In this document: positions 15,122 through 21,367 of the stretch, in pieces | Layout of the letters: each line of letters starts with the position of its first letter | How positions within the stretch are numbered: position 1 is the first letter of the stretch | NCBI GenBank assembly: GCA_025929595.1 | Contig: JAICQA010000002.1 | Span: forward strand, 1 to 33,914 | Length of the DNA stretch: 33,914 nt | Reading direction: 5' to 3' | From: Xanthobacteraceae bacterium | GTDB lineage: Bacteria; Pseudomonadota; Alphaproteobacteria; Rhizobiales; Xanthobacteraceae | The notes under the pieces: model-generated | What the model saw: only the letters and a program-made list of their open reading frames with translations | Told to the model about the DNA's origin: nothing | Databases searched by the model: none | Program-made: the position numbers and the translations under genes

Positions 15122-15564
15122 CGAGTACGAGTGCCGCGTCGAGATTGCCTGAGGAAGAATCCGCAAGCCTGCAGCCCGCCTTCTCCAGCGAAGGCAATCC
15201 CGGCGTCTTCATCGCCGGCGTGGCCGGGCTTCTGCGCGAGACCGTGCAGCGCTTCGAGGCGATCAGCAGCGGCGTATCCGATGCGGTGATGTCGCGCGCC
15301 GACCTGGCCGACCGCGAGCTCATCGTCACGTTGCAGGCCTTCGACCGGTTGCAGCAGGAATTCGTGGCCGTCGCCGACGTTCTGTCCCGTTACTCGGGCG
15401 CGCTCGGCGACCCCCTGGCCGACGGCAGCGGCCACGCGCGCGGCGAGGCCGAGGCGATCGCCACCATCGCCGTCTCCGACCTCAAGCAGCGGCTGCTCAA
15501 TCATTTGCAGCGCGATCGCAGCAACGAGATCGATCCCGCGCCCGGCGGCGAAGCGGAGTTCTAG
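15118..15564 (+). CDS. Small helical protein with CheZ-type DxxxQ motif (CheT-like)
   Basis: This 148-residue protein shows no well-known domain by eye. It is predicted to be mostly helical from residue 30 to 133. The helix around 66-92 contains Asp76 and Gln80 in the FDRLQQEF segment, a D-x3-Q pattern equal to the catalytic pair of E. coli CheZ (Asp143/Gln147). It starts at a GTG overlapping the cheY stop, so it is coupled to its probable substrate. S. meliloti CheT, a small protein at the end of the che operon with a DxxxQ motif, is the closest described idea that I recall. CheY-P phosphatase activity is an inference. The C-terminus (GGEAEF) is not the usual CheZ CheY-binding peptide. Its stop codon lies in a CTAG shared with the convergent gene. 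Confidence 0.7.
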   Translation: MTSTSAASRLPEEESASLQPAFSSEGNPGVFIAGVAGLLRETVQRFEAISSGVSDAVMSRADLADRELIVTLQAFDRLQQEFVAVADVLSRYSGALGDPLADGSGHARGEAEAIATIAVSDLKQRLLNHLQRDRSNEIDPAPGGEAEF

Positions 15565-16004
15565 GTTCGCCGCGCGTCGGTCAGCGACGCGCGCGCGACT
15601 TCCTTCCGCGCCAGCAAAAGCGCGTTGACCTGGTTTTCGATCGCGTCGAACGGGCAATCGACGCCGGCCTGCACGATGTCGATGATGTCGCAGAGATTGT
15701 TGGCCGCGAAGGTCAGCAGCTCAAAGCCCATGGTCGCGCCGACGTCGCGCATCGCGCGGCAGTGAACATGCGCCGCCGCGAGCCACTTGTCTTCGCTGGT
15801 TGCTTCCGTCTGTCCGGACGGAATCGCCGAGATCAGCAGTTCAAGCTGGCGGTCGAGCCAGTCGGCGAATTGCGGCTGCATCGTGCCGAGATGCGCTTCC
15901 GCCGATTGGATGGCCTGTTCGCGGGAAACGCCGCCGGGCCGCGTCACCAGCGAATGAAAACGGGTCGAGACGGGAATAATGGTGCCGTCACCGGCATTCG
16001 TCAT
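15561..16004 (-). CDS. Helical protein resembling a degenerate HPt domain
   Basis: This 147-residue protein of unknown function starts two bases after the stop of the receiver gene upstream, so the two are translationally coupled. Residues 76-112 resemble an HPt helix pair: RAMRDVGATMGFELL followed by an AANNLCDIIDIV helix, compared with the AHSxKGxAGxFGFELL and AxNLExLLD pattern of HPt proteins. At the position of the phospho-histidine this protein appears to have Arg83; His79 and His81 lie one helical turn before. It may be a phosphorylation-incompetent HPt-like adaptor for its partner receiver, or the histidine may be shifted. The N-terminal 70 residues and the last helix (121-138) have no recognised match. 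The stop codon shares CTAG with the convergent gene. Confidence 0.65.
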   Translation of the reverse strand: MTNAGDGTIIPVSTRFHSLVTRPGGVSREQAIQSAEAHLGTMQPQFADWLDRQLELLISAIPSGQTEATSEDKWLAAAHVHCRAMRDVGATMGFELLTFAANNLCDIIDIVQAGVDCPFDAIENQVNALLLARKEVARASLTDARRT

Positions 16005-16006
16005 GA

Positions 16007-16588
16007 CTAGCCCTTGCGCGCGAGATTGAGGAGCGAGTCGATGTCGTCCTGGCCCATGGCCTGGCCGCCCTCTTCAACGACGCTCTCATCGTTGTCCCCT
16101 TTGCGCCTGCCGACGCCGGTCGGATAGCCCTCGATCTTGAAGCGCCGGTCAGGCCCGAAGTAAGTCGGCGCATCGACGAAGCTGCGCGGATGGAAGGCCA
16201 CCCAGGCAAGCCGGTTATAGAGACTCGACACCGAGACGGGCTTCGCCACCACCATGTTCGCGCCCGCGTCCCGCGCGGCGTTGATCGTGTTGATGCGTGT
16301 GTCGCTCGTGAGGATGAGGATCGGGATGGTGCGGTACTCGCTGCTCACGCTCCCGCGGATTTCGTGCGTCAGCCTCAGCCCGCCCTCAGGCGGCAGGTTG
16401 GAGTCGCACAGCAGGAAGTCGATACGCTGCTCCACCAGCGTACGGTTCACGTCCATCGCACTGCGTGCTTCATAGATCTTCGTCGCGCCGAAGCTGCGCA
16501 GGATGCTCTGGCAGATCATGCAGAAATAGGAATTCGAGTCCGCGATCAGGAAATTCAGGCCGTGAAGATTGAGATGCTCTCTCGGCAT
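16007..16588 (-). CDS. Receiver-domain protein with FliM/CheZ-like C-terminal tail
   Basis: This is a 193-residue response regulator without a DNA-binding domain. The receiver covers about residues 10-132, with Asp17 (single acid, preceded by Ala), phospho-acceptor Asp62 in LCDSNLPPEGG, Thr94 and Lys116 in VVAKPV. A basic segment with FGPDRRF and GRRKGD follows (144-165), of a kind seen in alphaproteobacterial receiver proteins. An acidic linker leads to the tail MGQDDIDSLLNLARKG (178-193). The tail resembles the CheY-binding N-terminus of FliM (LSQAEIDALLN) and the C-terminus of CheZ (SQDQVDDLLDSLGF). I chose the ATG at 16588, which puts the receiver near the N-terminus; an upstream in-frame GTG at 16639 would add 17 residues. 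It pairs with the HPt-like gene downstream. Confidence 0.85.
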   Translation of the reverse strand: MPREHLNLHGLNFLIADSNSYFCMICQSILRSFGATKIYEARSAMDVNRTLVEQRIDFLLCDSNLPPEGGLRLTHEIRGSVSSEYRTIPILILTSDTRINTINAARDAGANMVVAKPVSVSSLYNRLAWVAFHPRSFVDAPTYFGPDRRFKIEGYPTGVGRRKGDNDESVVEEGGQAMGQDDIDSLLNLARKG

Positions 16589-16705
16589 TGCCGTATCGGC
16601 GACCCTGTCCTCGAATACCGTCACGGACAGGAGAATCACAAAATTTGATTCGCGGAAACCGGCCGGCAGGGACCCGCGGCCCGAATGTTCGCCGGAAGGA
16701 CGGAA

Positions 16706-18244
16706 CTAGGCCGCCGCGGCCATGCGGTCGTTGAGCGCCCGGTAGGCGAGCGCCTCGGCCAGATGCGGCCGGCCGATGGTCTCGGCGCCGTCGAGGTCGG
16801 CGATGGTGCGCGCCACCTTCAGCACGCGATGGTAGCCGCGGGCGGAGAGGCGCATGGCGTCGGCGGCGTCGCGCAGGAGCTTGAGCCCGGCCGCGTCGGG
16901 GGTCGCGATCTCCTCAATGAGCTTCCCCTGCGCCTCGGCGTTGACCCGGAGCTTCGCTTCGCCGAACGCCTCGAAGCGCGCGGCCTGCACCTCGCGTGCC
17001 GCCTTGATGCGCGCGGCGACCTCGCGGCTCCCCTCCGACGGCGGCGGCAGCACGAGATCGGCCGCCGATACCGCCGCCACCTCGATATGCAGGTCGATGC
17101 GGTCGAGCAACGGGCCCGAAAGCCGTGCCTGGTAGTCCGCCGCGCAGCGCAGATTCGGCCCGCGTTTGCAGGCGAAGCCGGGATCGTAGGCGCGCCCGCA
17201 GCGGCACGGGTTCATGGCCGCGATCAGCTGAAAACGCGCCGGATAGGTGATGCGGTGGTTGGCGCGCGCGATCGCCACTTCGCCGGCCTCGATCGGCTGC
17301 CGCAGCGAATCGAGCACCTGCGGCTGGAATTCGGGAAACTCGTCGAGGAAGAGGACCCCCAGATGCGCCAGCGAAACTTCGCCCGGCCTGGCGCGCAGTC
17401 CGCCGCCGACCATGGCCGCCATGCTCGCCGAGTGATGCGGCTGGCGGAACGGCCGCCGCGCGGTGAGTGCGCCGCCTTCGATCGCGCCCGCGACCGAGGC
17501 GATCATGGAGACTTCAAGCAACTCCGCGGGCGAAAGCGGCGGCAGGATCGAGGGCAGGCGCGCGGCGAGCATCGACTTGCCAGCACCCGGCGGCCCCACG
17601 AGCAGGAGGTTATGCCCGCCGGCCGCCGCGATCTCGAGCGCGCGCTTGGCCGATTCTTGTCCTTTGATGTCGGAGAGGTCGAGCGTGTTGTCGGCAAGTG
17701 TCTGGATCTTCGGCTCCGGCCGCGACAGCACCTGCACGCCGCGCAGGTGATTGGCGAGCTGGATGAGCGAACCGGGCGCGAGAATCTCCATGTCCGGACT
17801 TGCCCAGGCTGCTTCCGCGCCGCAGGCTTTGGGACAGACCAGGCCGTGCCCGAGCGCGTTCGCGGCGACCGCCGCCGGCAGGACGCCCGCGACCGGCGCG
17901 AGCGATCCGTCAAGCCCGAGCTCGCCCACCACCGTGAAGCCCGCCAGGGCATCGGCGGGGATCGCGCCGATCGCCGCCATGAGACCGAGCGCGATCGGAA
18001 GGTCATAGTGGCTGCCCTCCTTGGGAAGGTCCGCCGGCGCGAGATTGATGGTGATGCGCTTGGCAGGGAGGGCCAGACCCGAGGCGATCAGTGCCGCACG
18101 TACGCGGTCGCGCGCCTCCGAGACCGCCTTGTCGGCGAGACCGACGAGATTGAAGGCGGGAAGGCCCGGCGCGATCTGCACCTGCACGTCCACGGGCCGC
18201 GCCTCTACCCCCTCGAATGCAACGGTGGCGACGTGCTGGACCAT
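16706..18244 (-). CDS. comM: ComM/YifB family AAA+ helicase (Mg-chelatase-like)
   Basis: ComM is a hexameric AAA+ branch-migration helicase that helps integrate incoming DNA during natural transformation; YifB is the equivalent name. The 512-residue product has the N-terminal ChlI-type domain (about 1-180), Walker A GPPGAGKS at 217-224, Walker B LFLDEF at 298-303, a four-cysteine zinc-like cluster (Cys347, 349, 359, 367) and the C-terminal Mg_chelatase domain. I chose the ATG at 18244, which gives the usual start MVQHVATVAFEG; an extra 14 residues upstream are possible but atypical. A LexA box lies 50 bases upstream, so DNA damage probably induces it. No other competence genes are in view. 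Confidence 0.95.
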   Translation of the reverse strand: MVQHVATVAFEGVEARPVDVQVQIAPGLPAFNLVGLADKAVSEARDRVRAALIASGLALPAKRITINLAPADLPKEGSHYDLPIALGLMAAIGAIPADALAGFTVVGELGLDGSLAPVAGVLPAAVAANALGHGLVCPKACGAEAAWASPDMEILAPGSLIQLANHLRGVQVLSRPEPKIQTLADNTLDLSDIKGQESAKRALEIAAAGGHNLLLVGPPGAGKSMLAARLPSILPPLSPAELLEVSMIASVAGAIEGGALTARRPFRQPHHSASMAAMVGGGLRARPGEVSLAHLGVLFLDEFPEFQPQVLDSLRQPIEAGEVAIARANHRITYPARFQLIAAMNPCRCGRAYDPGFACKRGPNLRCAADYQARLSGPLLDRIDLHIEVAAVSAADLVLPPPSEGSREVAARIKAAREVQAARFEAFGEAKLRVNAEAQGKLIEEIATPDAAGLKLLRDAADAMRLSARGYHRVLKVARTIADLDGAETIGRPHLAEALAYRALNDRMAAAA

Positions 18245-18293
18245 GCGTTTTTCCCCGGGGCGCAAACTTAGCCGAGCCGGTTCCAATCATCAA

Positions 18294-18308
18294 GAACAAT
18301 AAGAGAAC
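18294..18308 (-). promoter_or_regulatory. Alphaproteobacterial LexA box upstream of comM
   Basis: On the - strand the sequence reads GTTCTCTTATTGTTC, an exact GTTC-N7-GTTC direct repeat, which is the LexA operator type of alphaproteobacteria. It ends 50 bases before the comM ATG, in a promoter-like position. From memory, comM is among the recurrent SOS genes in this class, which supports the call. Confidence 0.72.
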
Positions 18309-18321
18309 AAAGCGGGGACTT

Positions 18322-19260
18322 TTAGTTATCCGGGATACCAAGCTCGGCGAGCAGCCGCCGCAGGCTTCCCGCAAATGCCGCGAGTTCGAAATTCTGCGGG
18401 TCGTCGTGCTTGTTCCGGATGCCCTCGTCGATGACCGAATGGAAGGCGGGGATCAGCCATGCGCCCGCGCGCACGCTCGCCACCGTAAAGGCGACCGCGA
18501 GCGCGTCATATTGTGCGCCGCTGAAGCCCGGCTCCGGCGCGAGAAAATCGTTGCCGCGACCGAATTTCGGATCGCGCCGGCGTGGCTGCACCAGCTCGAC
18601 ATGCAGGAACAGTCCCTTCAAGGCGCCGTCGAAATTCGTCGCCATCTCGAATTTGGTCGCGCGCCACGGCACCGAGAAATCGTGCGCGAGCAGCATCGCG
18701 CCGCCGCGGTTGATGAAGACATGCGCGCGCTCGATCTCGTTCGAGCAGCGGTAGCGGTTGAGATTGTTGACCTTGGCGTCGTTATCGATGTTCTTCGGCC
18801 ATGGCAGGCTGCCGTAGTTCGGGGTGCTCGTGTCGTGGATGACGAAGTATGTCGCAGGTCGCGATTTGCGATCGTTGTCGCGCGCAAACGAGACCGGATG
18901 CGCGAGCGACGAACCAAGCGAGTCGCCCAGTCCGCGCGCAGTCAGCCACGCTTGCAGCGTCGCGCGATCGGGCAGGCCGGTCGTGCGTCCTGCCCGCTCC
19001 GCGAGCACGCGCGGCAACTCGCCAAGCGGCGCCCCTAGCCGCCCGACCGGCCGCACCGGGTTGAGCAGGCAGCGTGCCTGCTCGGCCCCGGCGCCGGCGT
19101 AGCTCAACGTCGCGAGATCGAATCGACACAGGCCAAACCGGTCGCCCGCAGGCAACGTCGTCGGCGGCGACGGCTTGAACCTGCATTCGCCGAGCGCAAG
19201 CGCCTGTTGTGACGTGAGAGTAAGGCTGAGAACGGCGAAAGCGACGGCGCGGATGTTCAT
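18322..19260 (-). CDS. Secreted amidase-like protein (N-acetylmuramoyl-L-alanine amidase fold candidate)
   Basis: This 312-residue exported protein has a signal peptide ending near residue 22 (ALA before LGECRF). The C-terminal half has landmarks of the Amidase_2/peptidoglycan-recognition fold: the strand YFVIHDTS with His142, AHVFINRGGAMLLAHDF (180-195), a HVELVQ strand (220-225), and PAFHSVIDEG followed by HDDPQNFEL with His274 and Asp286/Asp287. In zinc amidases the ligands lie in IHxT, a late histidine and a D-P-G-like segment, so His142, His274 and Asp287 are candidate zinc ligands. A cell-wall amide hydrolase role is therefore plausible but not certain, because overall similarity to well-known members is low by eye. 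Four cysteines (26, 45, 64, 172) might form disulfides. The gene is upstream of comM with 77 bases between them, in which the LexA box lies. Confidence 0.65.
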   Translation of the reverse strand: MNIRAVAFAVLSLTLTSQQALALGECRFKPSPPTTLPAGDRFGLCRFDLATLSYAGAGAEQARCLLNPVRPVGRLGAPLGELPRVLAERAGRTTGLPDRATLQAWLTARGLGDSLGSSLAHPVSFARDNDRKSRPATYFVIHDTSTPNYGSLPWPKNIDNDAKVNNLNRYRCSNEIERAHVFINRGGAMLLAHDFSVPWRATKFEMATNFDGALKGLFLHVELVQPRRRDPKFGRGNDFLAPEPGFSGAQYDALAVAFTVASVRAGAWLIPAFHSVIDEGIRNKHDDPQNFELAAFAGSLRRLLAELGIPDN

Positions 19261-19301
19261 GGCGCGACCATAGCGCCTCGCCGCAGCGCCACAAGCACAC
19301 G

Positions 19302-20612
19302 TCAGGCGATACCCGGAACGGAGCGCGTGCTCTGCGCCGTGGTGTCGCCGCTTTGTGCGCCCCTGCGTCCAACCACCCGGTTTCGGCCGGCGAATTTCGC
19401 GTCATAGAGCCGCGTATCGGCGCTCGCGAACAGTGACGACAGGTTTTCGCCGTCATAGGGGCAGGTGGCGACTCCGGCGCTGATGGTCACCGGAAGTTTT
19501 TCCGCCGCCGAATGCGATTCGATCGCGCGCCGGAGCCGCTCCGCGACCGCGAGCGCCGTGTCGTGATTCATGCCGTCGGCAAGGATGACGAACTCGTCGC
19601 CGCCATAGCGGTAGATATTGTCGGAACTGCGCATGGTCTCGGTGAGCTTCTGGCCGACGAGTTTCAGCACCTGGTCGCCGGTCGAATGGCCGTGACGGTC
19701 GTTCGTGGCCTTGAAGCCGTCGATGTCCACAAGGATCAGGCTGATCGAGCGTCCCGCCGCGATCATGTCGGCGACGCGCATCGGCCCCTGCCGCTCCAGC
19801 CGCCCGCGGTCGTAAAGCCCGGTGAGGCCATCACGACCGGTCTGTTCGAGCAATTCCTGATAGCGCTCGCGGTAGGTGAGGGCGTCGAACACGTCGGCGA
19901 GCCGCGGACGGATTTCGAGCTTGCCGCCTTCGGCCTCGAACCAGCGCAGATACGCCCCGGTCATGCCGGCGAACACCGCTGCCGCCACCATTTTGCCGAT
20001 CCATCCGCCATACAGCACGGCGACCGGGACGTCGGCGAAGTAGTAAAGCGCGAGGAAGAATCCGACCTGGTCGAAGCTCAGCACCACGGCGGCGCTCAGC
20101 GCGATGCGCGCCGTCACGTTGCGCCCAAGCCACGAGGCCGATCGCTCGTACAGAAGAATGAGCAGGATGCTGTCCACGAACAGCAGCAGCGTGCCGAAGA
20201 TCATCAGCCCGCCCATTTGGTCGAGGAACGGGAAATCGGGTATCTGCTCCGGCGCCGGCGACACGATGTCGTGGTGGCGCATGACCCAGATCAGCGCGAC
20301 GATCAGGAAATTGCCGAACAGGAGTCCGTAGATCGGCTGCCGCACCGCCTCCGCGTCCTCGCGGATATAGAGCAGCAGCAGCATCACGAGCTTGCCCGAG
20401 AACAGGACGATCGAGCCGGGCGAGAGCGCCGTGCCGAACGGCGCCTGCATGTAGAATATGGCGGCCAGATAGGTCTCGAGGAAATGCAGGCTGCCGAGCG
20501 CGCAGACGAAGACGCCGAGCCCGAACTGGCGCCGCAGGCGGAACAGACCCGCCATCACGCAAAAATAAAGCGCTGCTTCCCCAAGCAGCAGGATCACATT
20601 GCCGTACGCCAC
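19302..20612 (-). CDS. Membrane-bound diguanylate cyclase (GGDEF)
   Basis: This 436-residue protein probably makes cyclic di-GMP from GTP. The first 225 residues contain about seven hydrophobic segments (starting 5-22, 33-55, 67-83, 95-112, 135-155, 168-192, 196-222), so the sensor is a multi-pass membrane domain whose family I cannot name. The cytoplasmic GGDEF domain (about 255-415) has DGLTGLYDR, LILVDIDGFK, an intact GGDEF motif at 337-341, and an RxxD inhibitory I-site at 328-331 at the normal five-residue spacing. Both activity and product feedback are thus expected. Translation starts at a GTG preceded by a GGAGGGGG ribosome binding site. A perfect 16-bp palindrome abuts that site. Cyclic di-GMP commonly controls motility, so it may bear on the chemotaxis cluster nearby (inference). 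Confidence 0.93.
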   Translation of the reverse strand: MAYGNVILLLGEAALYFCVMAGLFRLRRQFGLGVFVCALGSLHFLETYLAAIFYMQAPFGTALSPGSIVLFSGKLVMLLLLYIREDAEAVRQPIYGLLFGNFLIVALIWVMRHHDIVSPAPEQIPDFPFLDQMGGLMIFGTLLLFVDSILLILLYERSASWLGRNVTARIALSAAVVLSFDQVGFFLALYYFADVPVAVLYGGWIGKMVAAAVFAGMTGAYLRWFEAEGGKLEIRPRLADVFDALTYRERYQELLEQTGRDGLTGLYDRGRLERQGPMRVADMIAAGRSISLILVDIDGFKATNDRHGHSTGDQVLKLVGQKLTETMRSSDNIYRYGGDEFVILADGMNHDTALAVAERLRRAIESHSAAEKLPVTISAGVATCPYDGENLSSLFASADTRLYDAKFAGRNRVVGRRGAQSGDTTAQSTRSVPGIA

Positions 20613-20625
20613 GCCCCTGTCCCCC

Positions 20626-20641
20626 TCCGGTTCGAACCGGA
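20626..20641. promoter_or_regulatory. Perfect 16-bp palindrome between divergent genes
   Basis: TCCGGTTCGAACCGGA is its own reverse complement. It lies 13 bases before the GTG of the diguanylate cyclase gene, partly covering its ribosome binding site, and over the -35 position of the TATAAT promoter facing the other way. It could be an operator for both genes, or form a 6-bp hairpin with a TCGA loop in the cyclase mRNA. Confidence 0.5.
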
Positions 20642-20653
20642 CCCCCGGGCGAC

Positions 20654-20659
20654 TATAAT
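20654..20659 (+). promoter_or_regulatory. Consensus -10 box TATAAT for the secreted hypothetical gene
   Basis: A perfect TATAAT is present. The position 17 bases upstream reads TTCGAA, a weak -35 that lies inside the 16-bp palindrome. Transcription would begin near 20666, after the ATG at 20658, which argues for a later start codon (20688 or 20727). Confidence 0.5.
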
Positions 20660-20687
20660 GGCTTCGCCGTTGAAAAGCGGATTACCG

Positions 20688-21263
20688 ATGCGCAATTTTT
20701 CGCCCGCCATGCACAGGCGCGTTCTCATGGCCCGTCGGTCCGTCCCCGCGCTCATCCTGCTGCTGTGCGGTTGTTTTGGGGCCGCCGCGGGTTCCATCGA
20801 AAGCGCTTATAGCCGGCATGACTACGAGCGTTGCCACAAACTGAGTGACGACGATCCGATCATGGAGCGCCGCTGCGAGGGCCATACCGGCATCCCGGTG
20901 ACTTGGGTCAACGAGCCGGACAGTTCGTCGGTGAGCTTCGGAACCGAGGGCGCGGTCGGCGGCGAATTCGACAAGCGCTTTACCTTCGCGGTGGCCGGCA
21001 ATGTCATCGAATGGCGCGGGCCGGCGGAGAATGGCCGGGTCGTACCCTATGCCGCCATCATCCGTTACCAGCTTTGCGGCGGGGTCGGCGGCCCCTGCGC
21101 GCCGGAGCTCGTCATCTACCGGCTGAACGGGAAGCGCTCGTCCTGCATTGCCGCGACCGTCAACGGCCGGCGGACGGACGCAAATGTTCGCGCCCGCGAG
21201 ATGGCCGACACGTTTGCGCACGGCTTCGATTGCGAGAAAGACAAGGTGCGGGTTGTGGAGTGA
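20688..21263 (+). CDS. Secreted protein of unknown function
   Basis: This is a 191-residue exported protein that I do not recognise. A signal peptide is evident: basic residues, then VPALILLLCGCFGAAAG, with cleavage likely after the Ala run. The short LCGC segment is a weak lipobox candidate. The mature part has six cysteines and a beta-rich central region (VSFGTEGAVGGEF, RFTFAVAGNVIEW, AAIIRYQLCGG, ELVIYRL). A helix with REMADTFAHGFDCEKD follows. I chose the ATG at 20688 because the TATAAT box would place the transcript start after the ATG at 20658. The ATG at 20727 (MARRSVPALIL) is also possible and gives a more compact signal peptide. It is divergent from the diguanylate cyclase gene, and the palindrome between them suggests shared control. 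Confidence 0.75.
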   Translation: MRNFSPAMHRRVLMARRSVPALILLLCGCFGAAAGSIESAYSRHDYERCHKLSDDDPIMERRCEGHTGIPVTWVNEPDSSSVSFGTEGAVGGEFDKRFTFAVAGNVIEWRGPAENGRVVPYAAIIRYQLCGGVGGPCAPELVIYRLNGKRSSCIAATVNGRRTDANVRAREMADTFAHGFDCEKDKVRVVE

Positions 21264-21281
21264 CGGGTTGATAAGCCGCTC

Positions 21282-21355
21282 GTCCCCGCGAAGGCGGGGA
21301 CCCAGAGCAACAAGCGAGGCGTCCTAAGGTTCTGGATTCCCGCTTGCGCGGGAAT
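21282..21355. repeat. Paired palindromic intergenic elements between convergent genes
   Basis: Two hairpins lie in the 104-base gap between convergent genes. GTCCCCGC (21282-21289) pairs with 21294-21301 around GAAG, and ATTCCCGC (21336-21343) pairs with 21348-21355 around TTGC. The flanking CCCAGA and TCTGG also pair, so the whole can fold as one larger inverted repeat. Sequences of this type (CCCCGCGAAGGCGGGG) are dispersed in many alphaproteobacterial genomes, from memory. Here they may work as a bidirectional terminator. Confidence 0.65.
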
Positions 21356-21367
21356 GAGCGGAAATAC

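Noticed and set aside
16685..18271. Long open frame opposite comM
   Set aside because: ComM has all its motifs on the - strand; the opposite product is Arg/Gly/His-rich with no family features.
19512..20687. Upstream part of the open frame that continues into the secreted hypothetical gene
   Set aside because: It is antisense to the GGDEF protein, and a TATAAT box with a following signal peptide marks a much later start.
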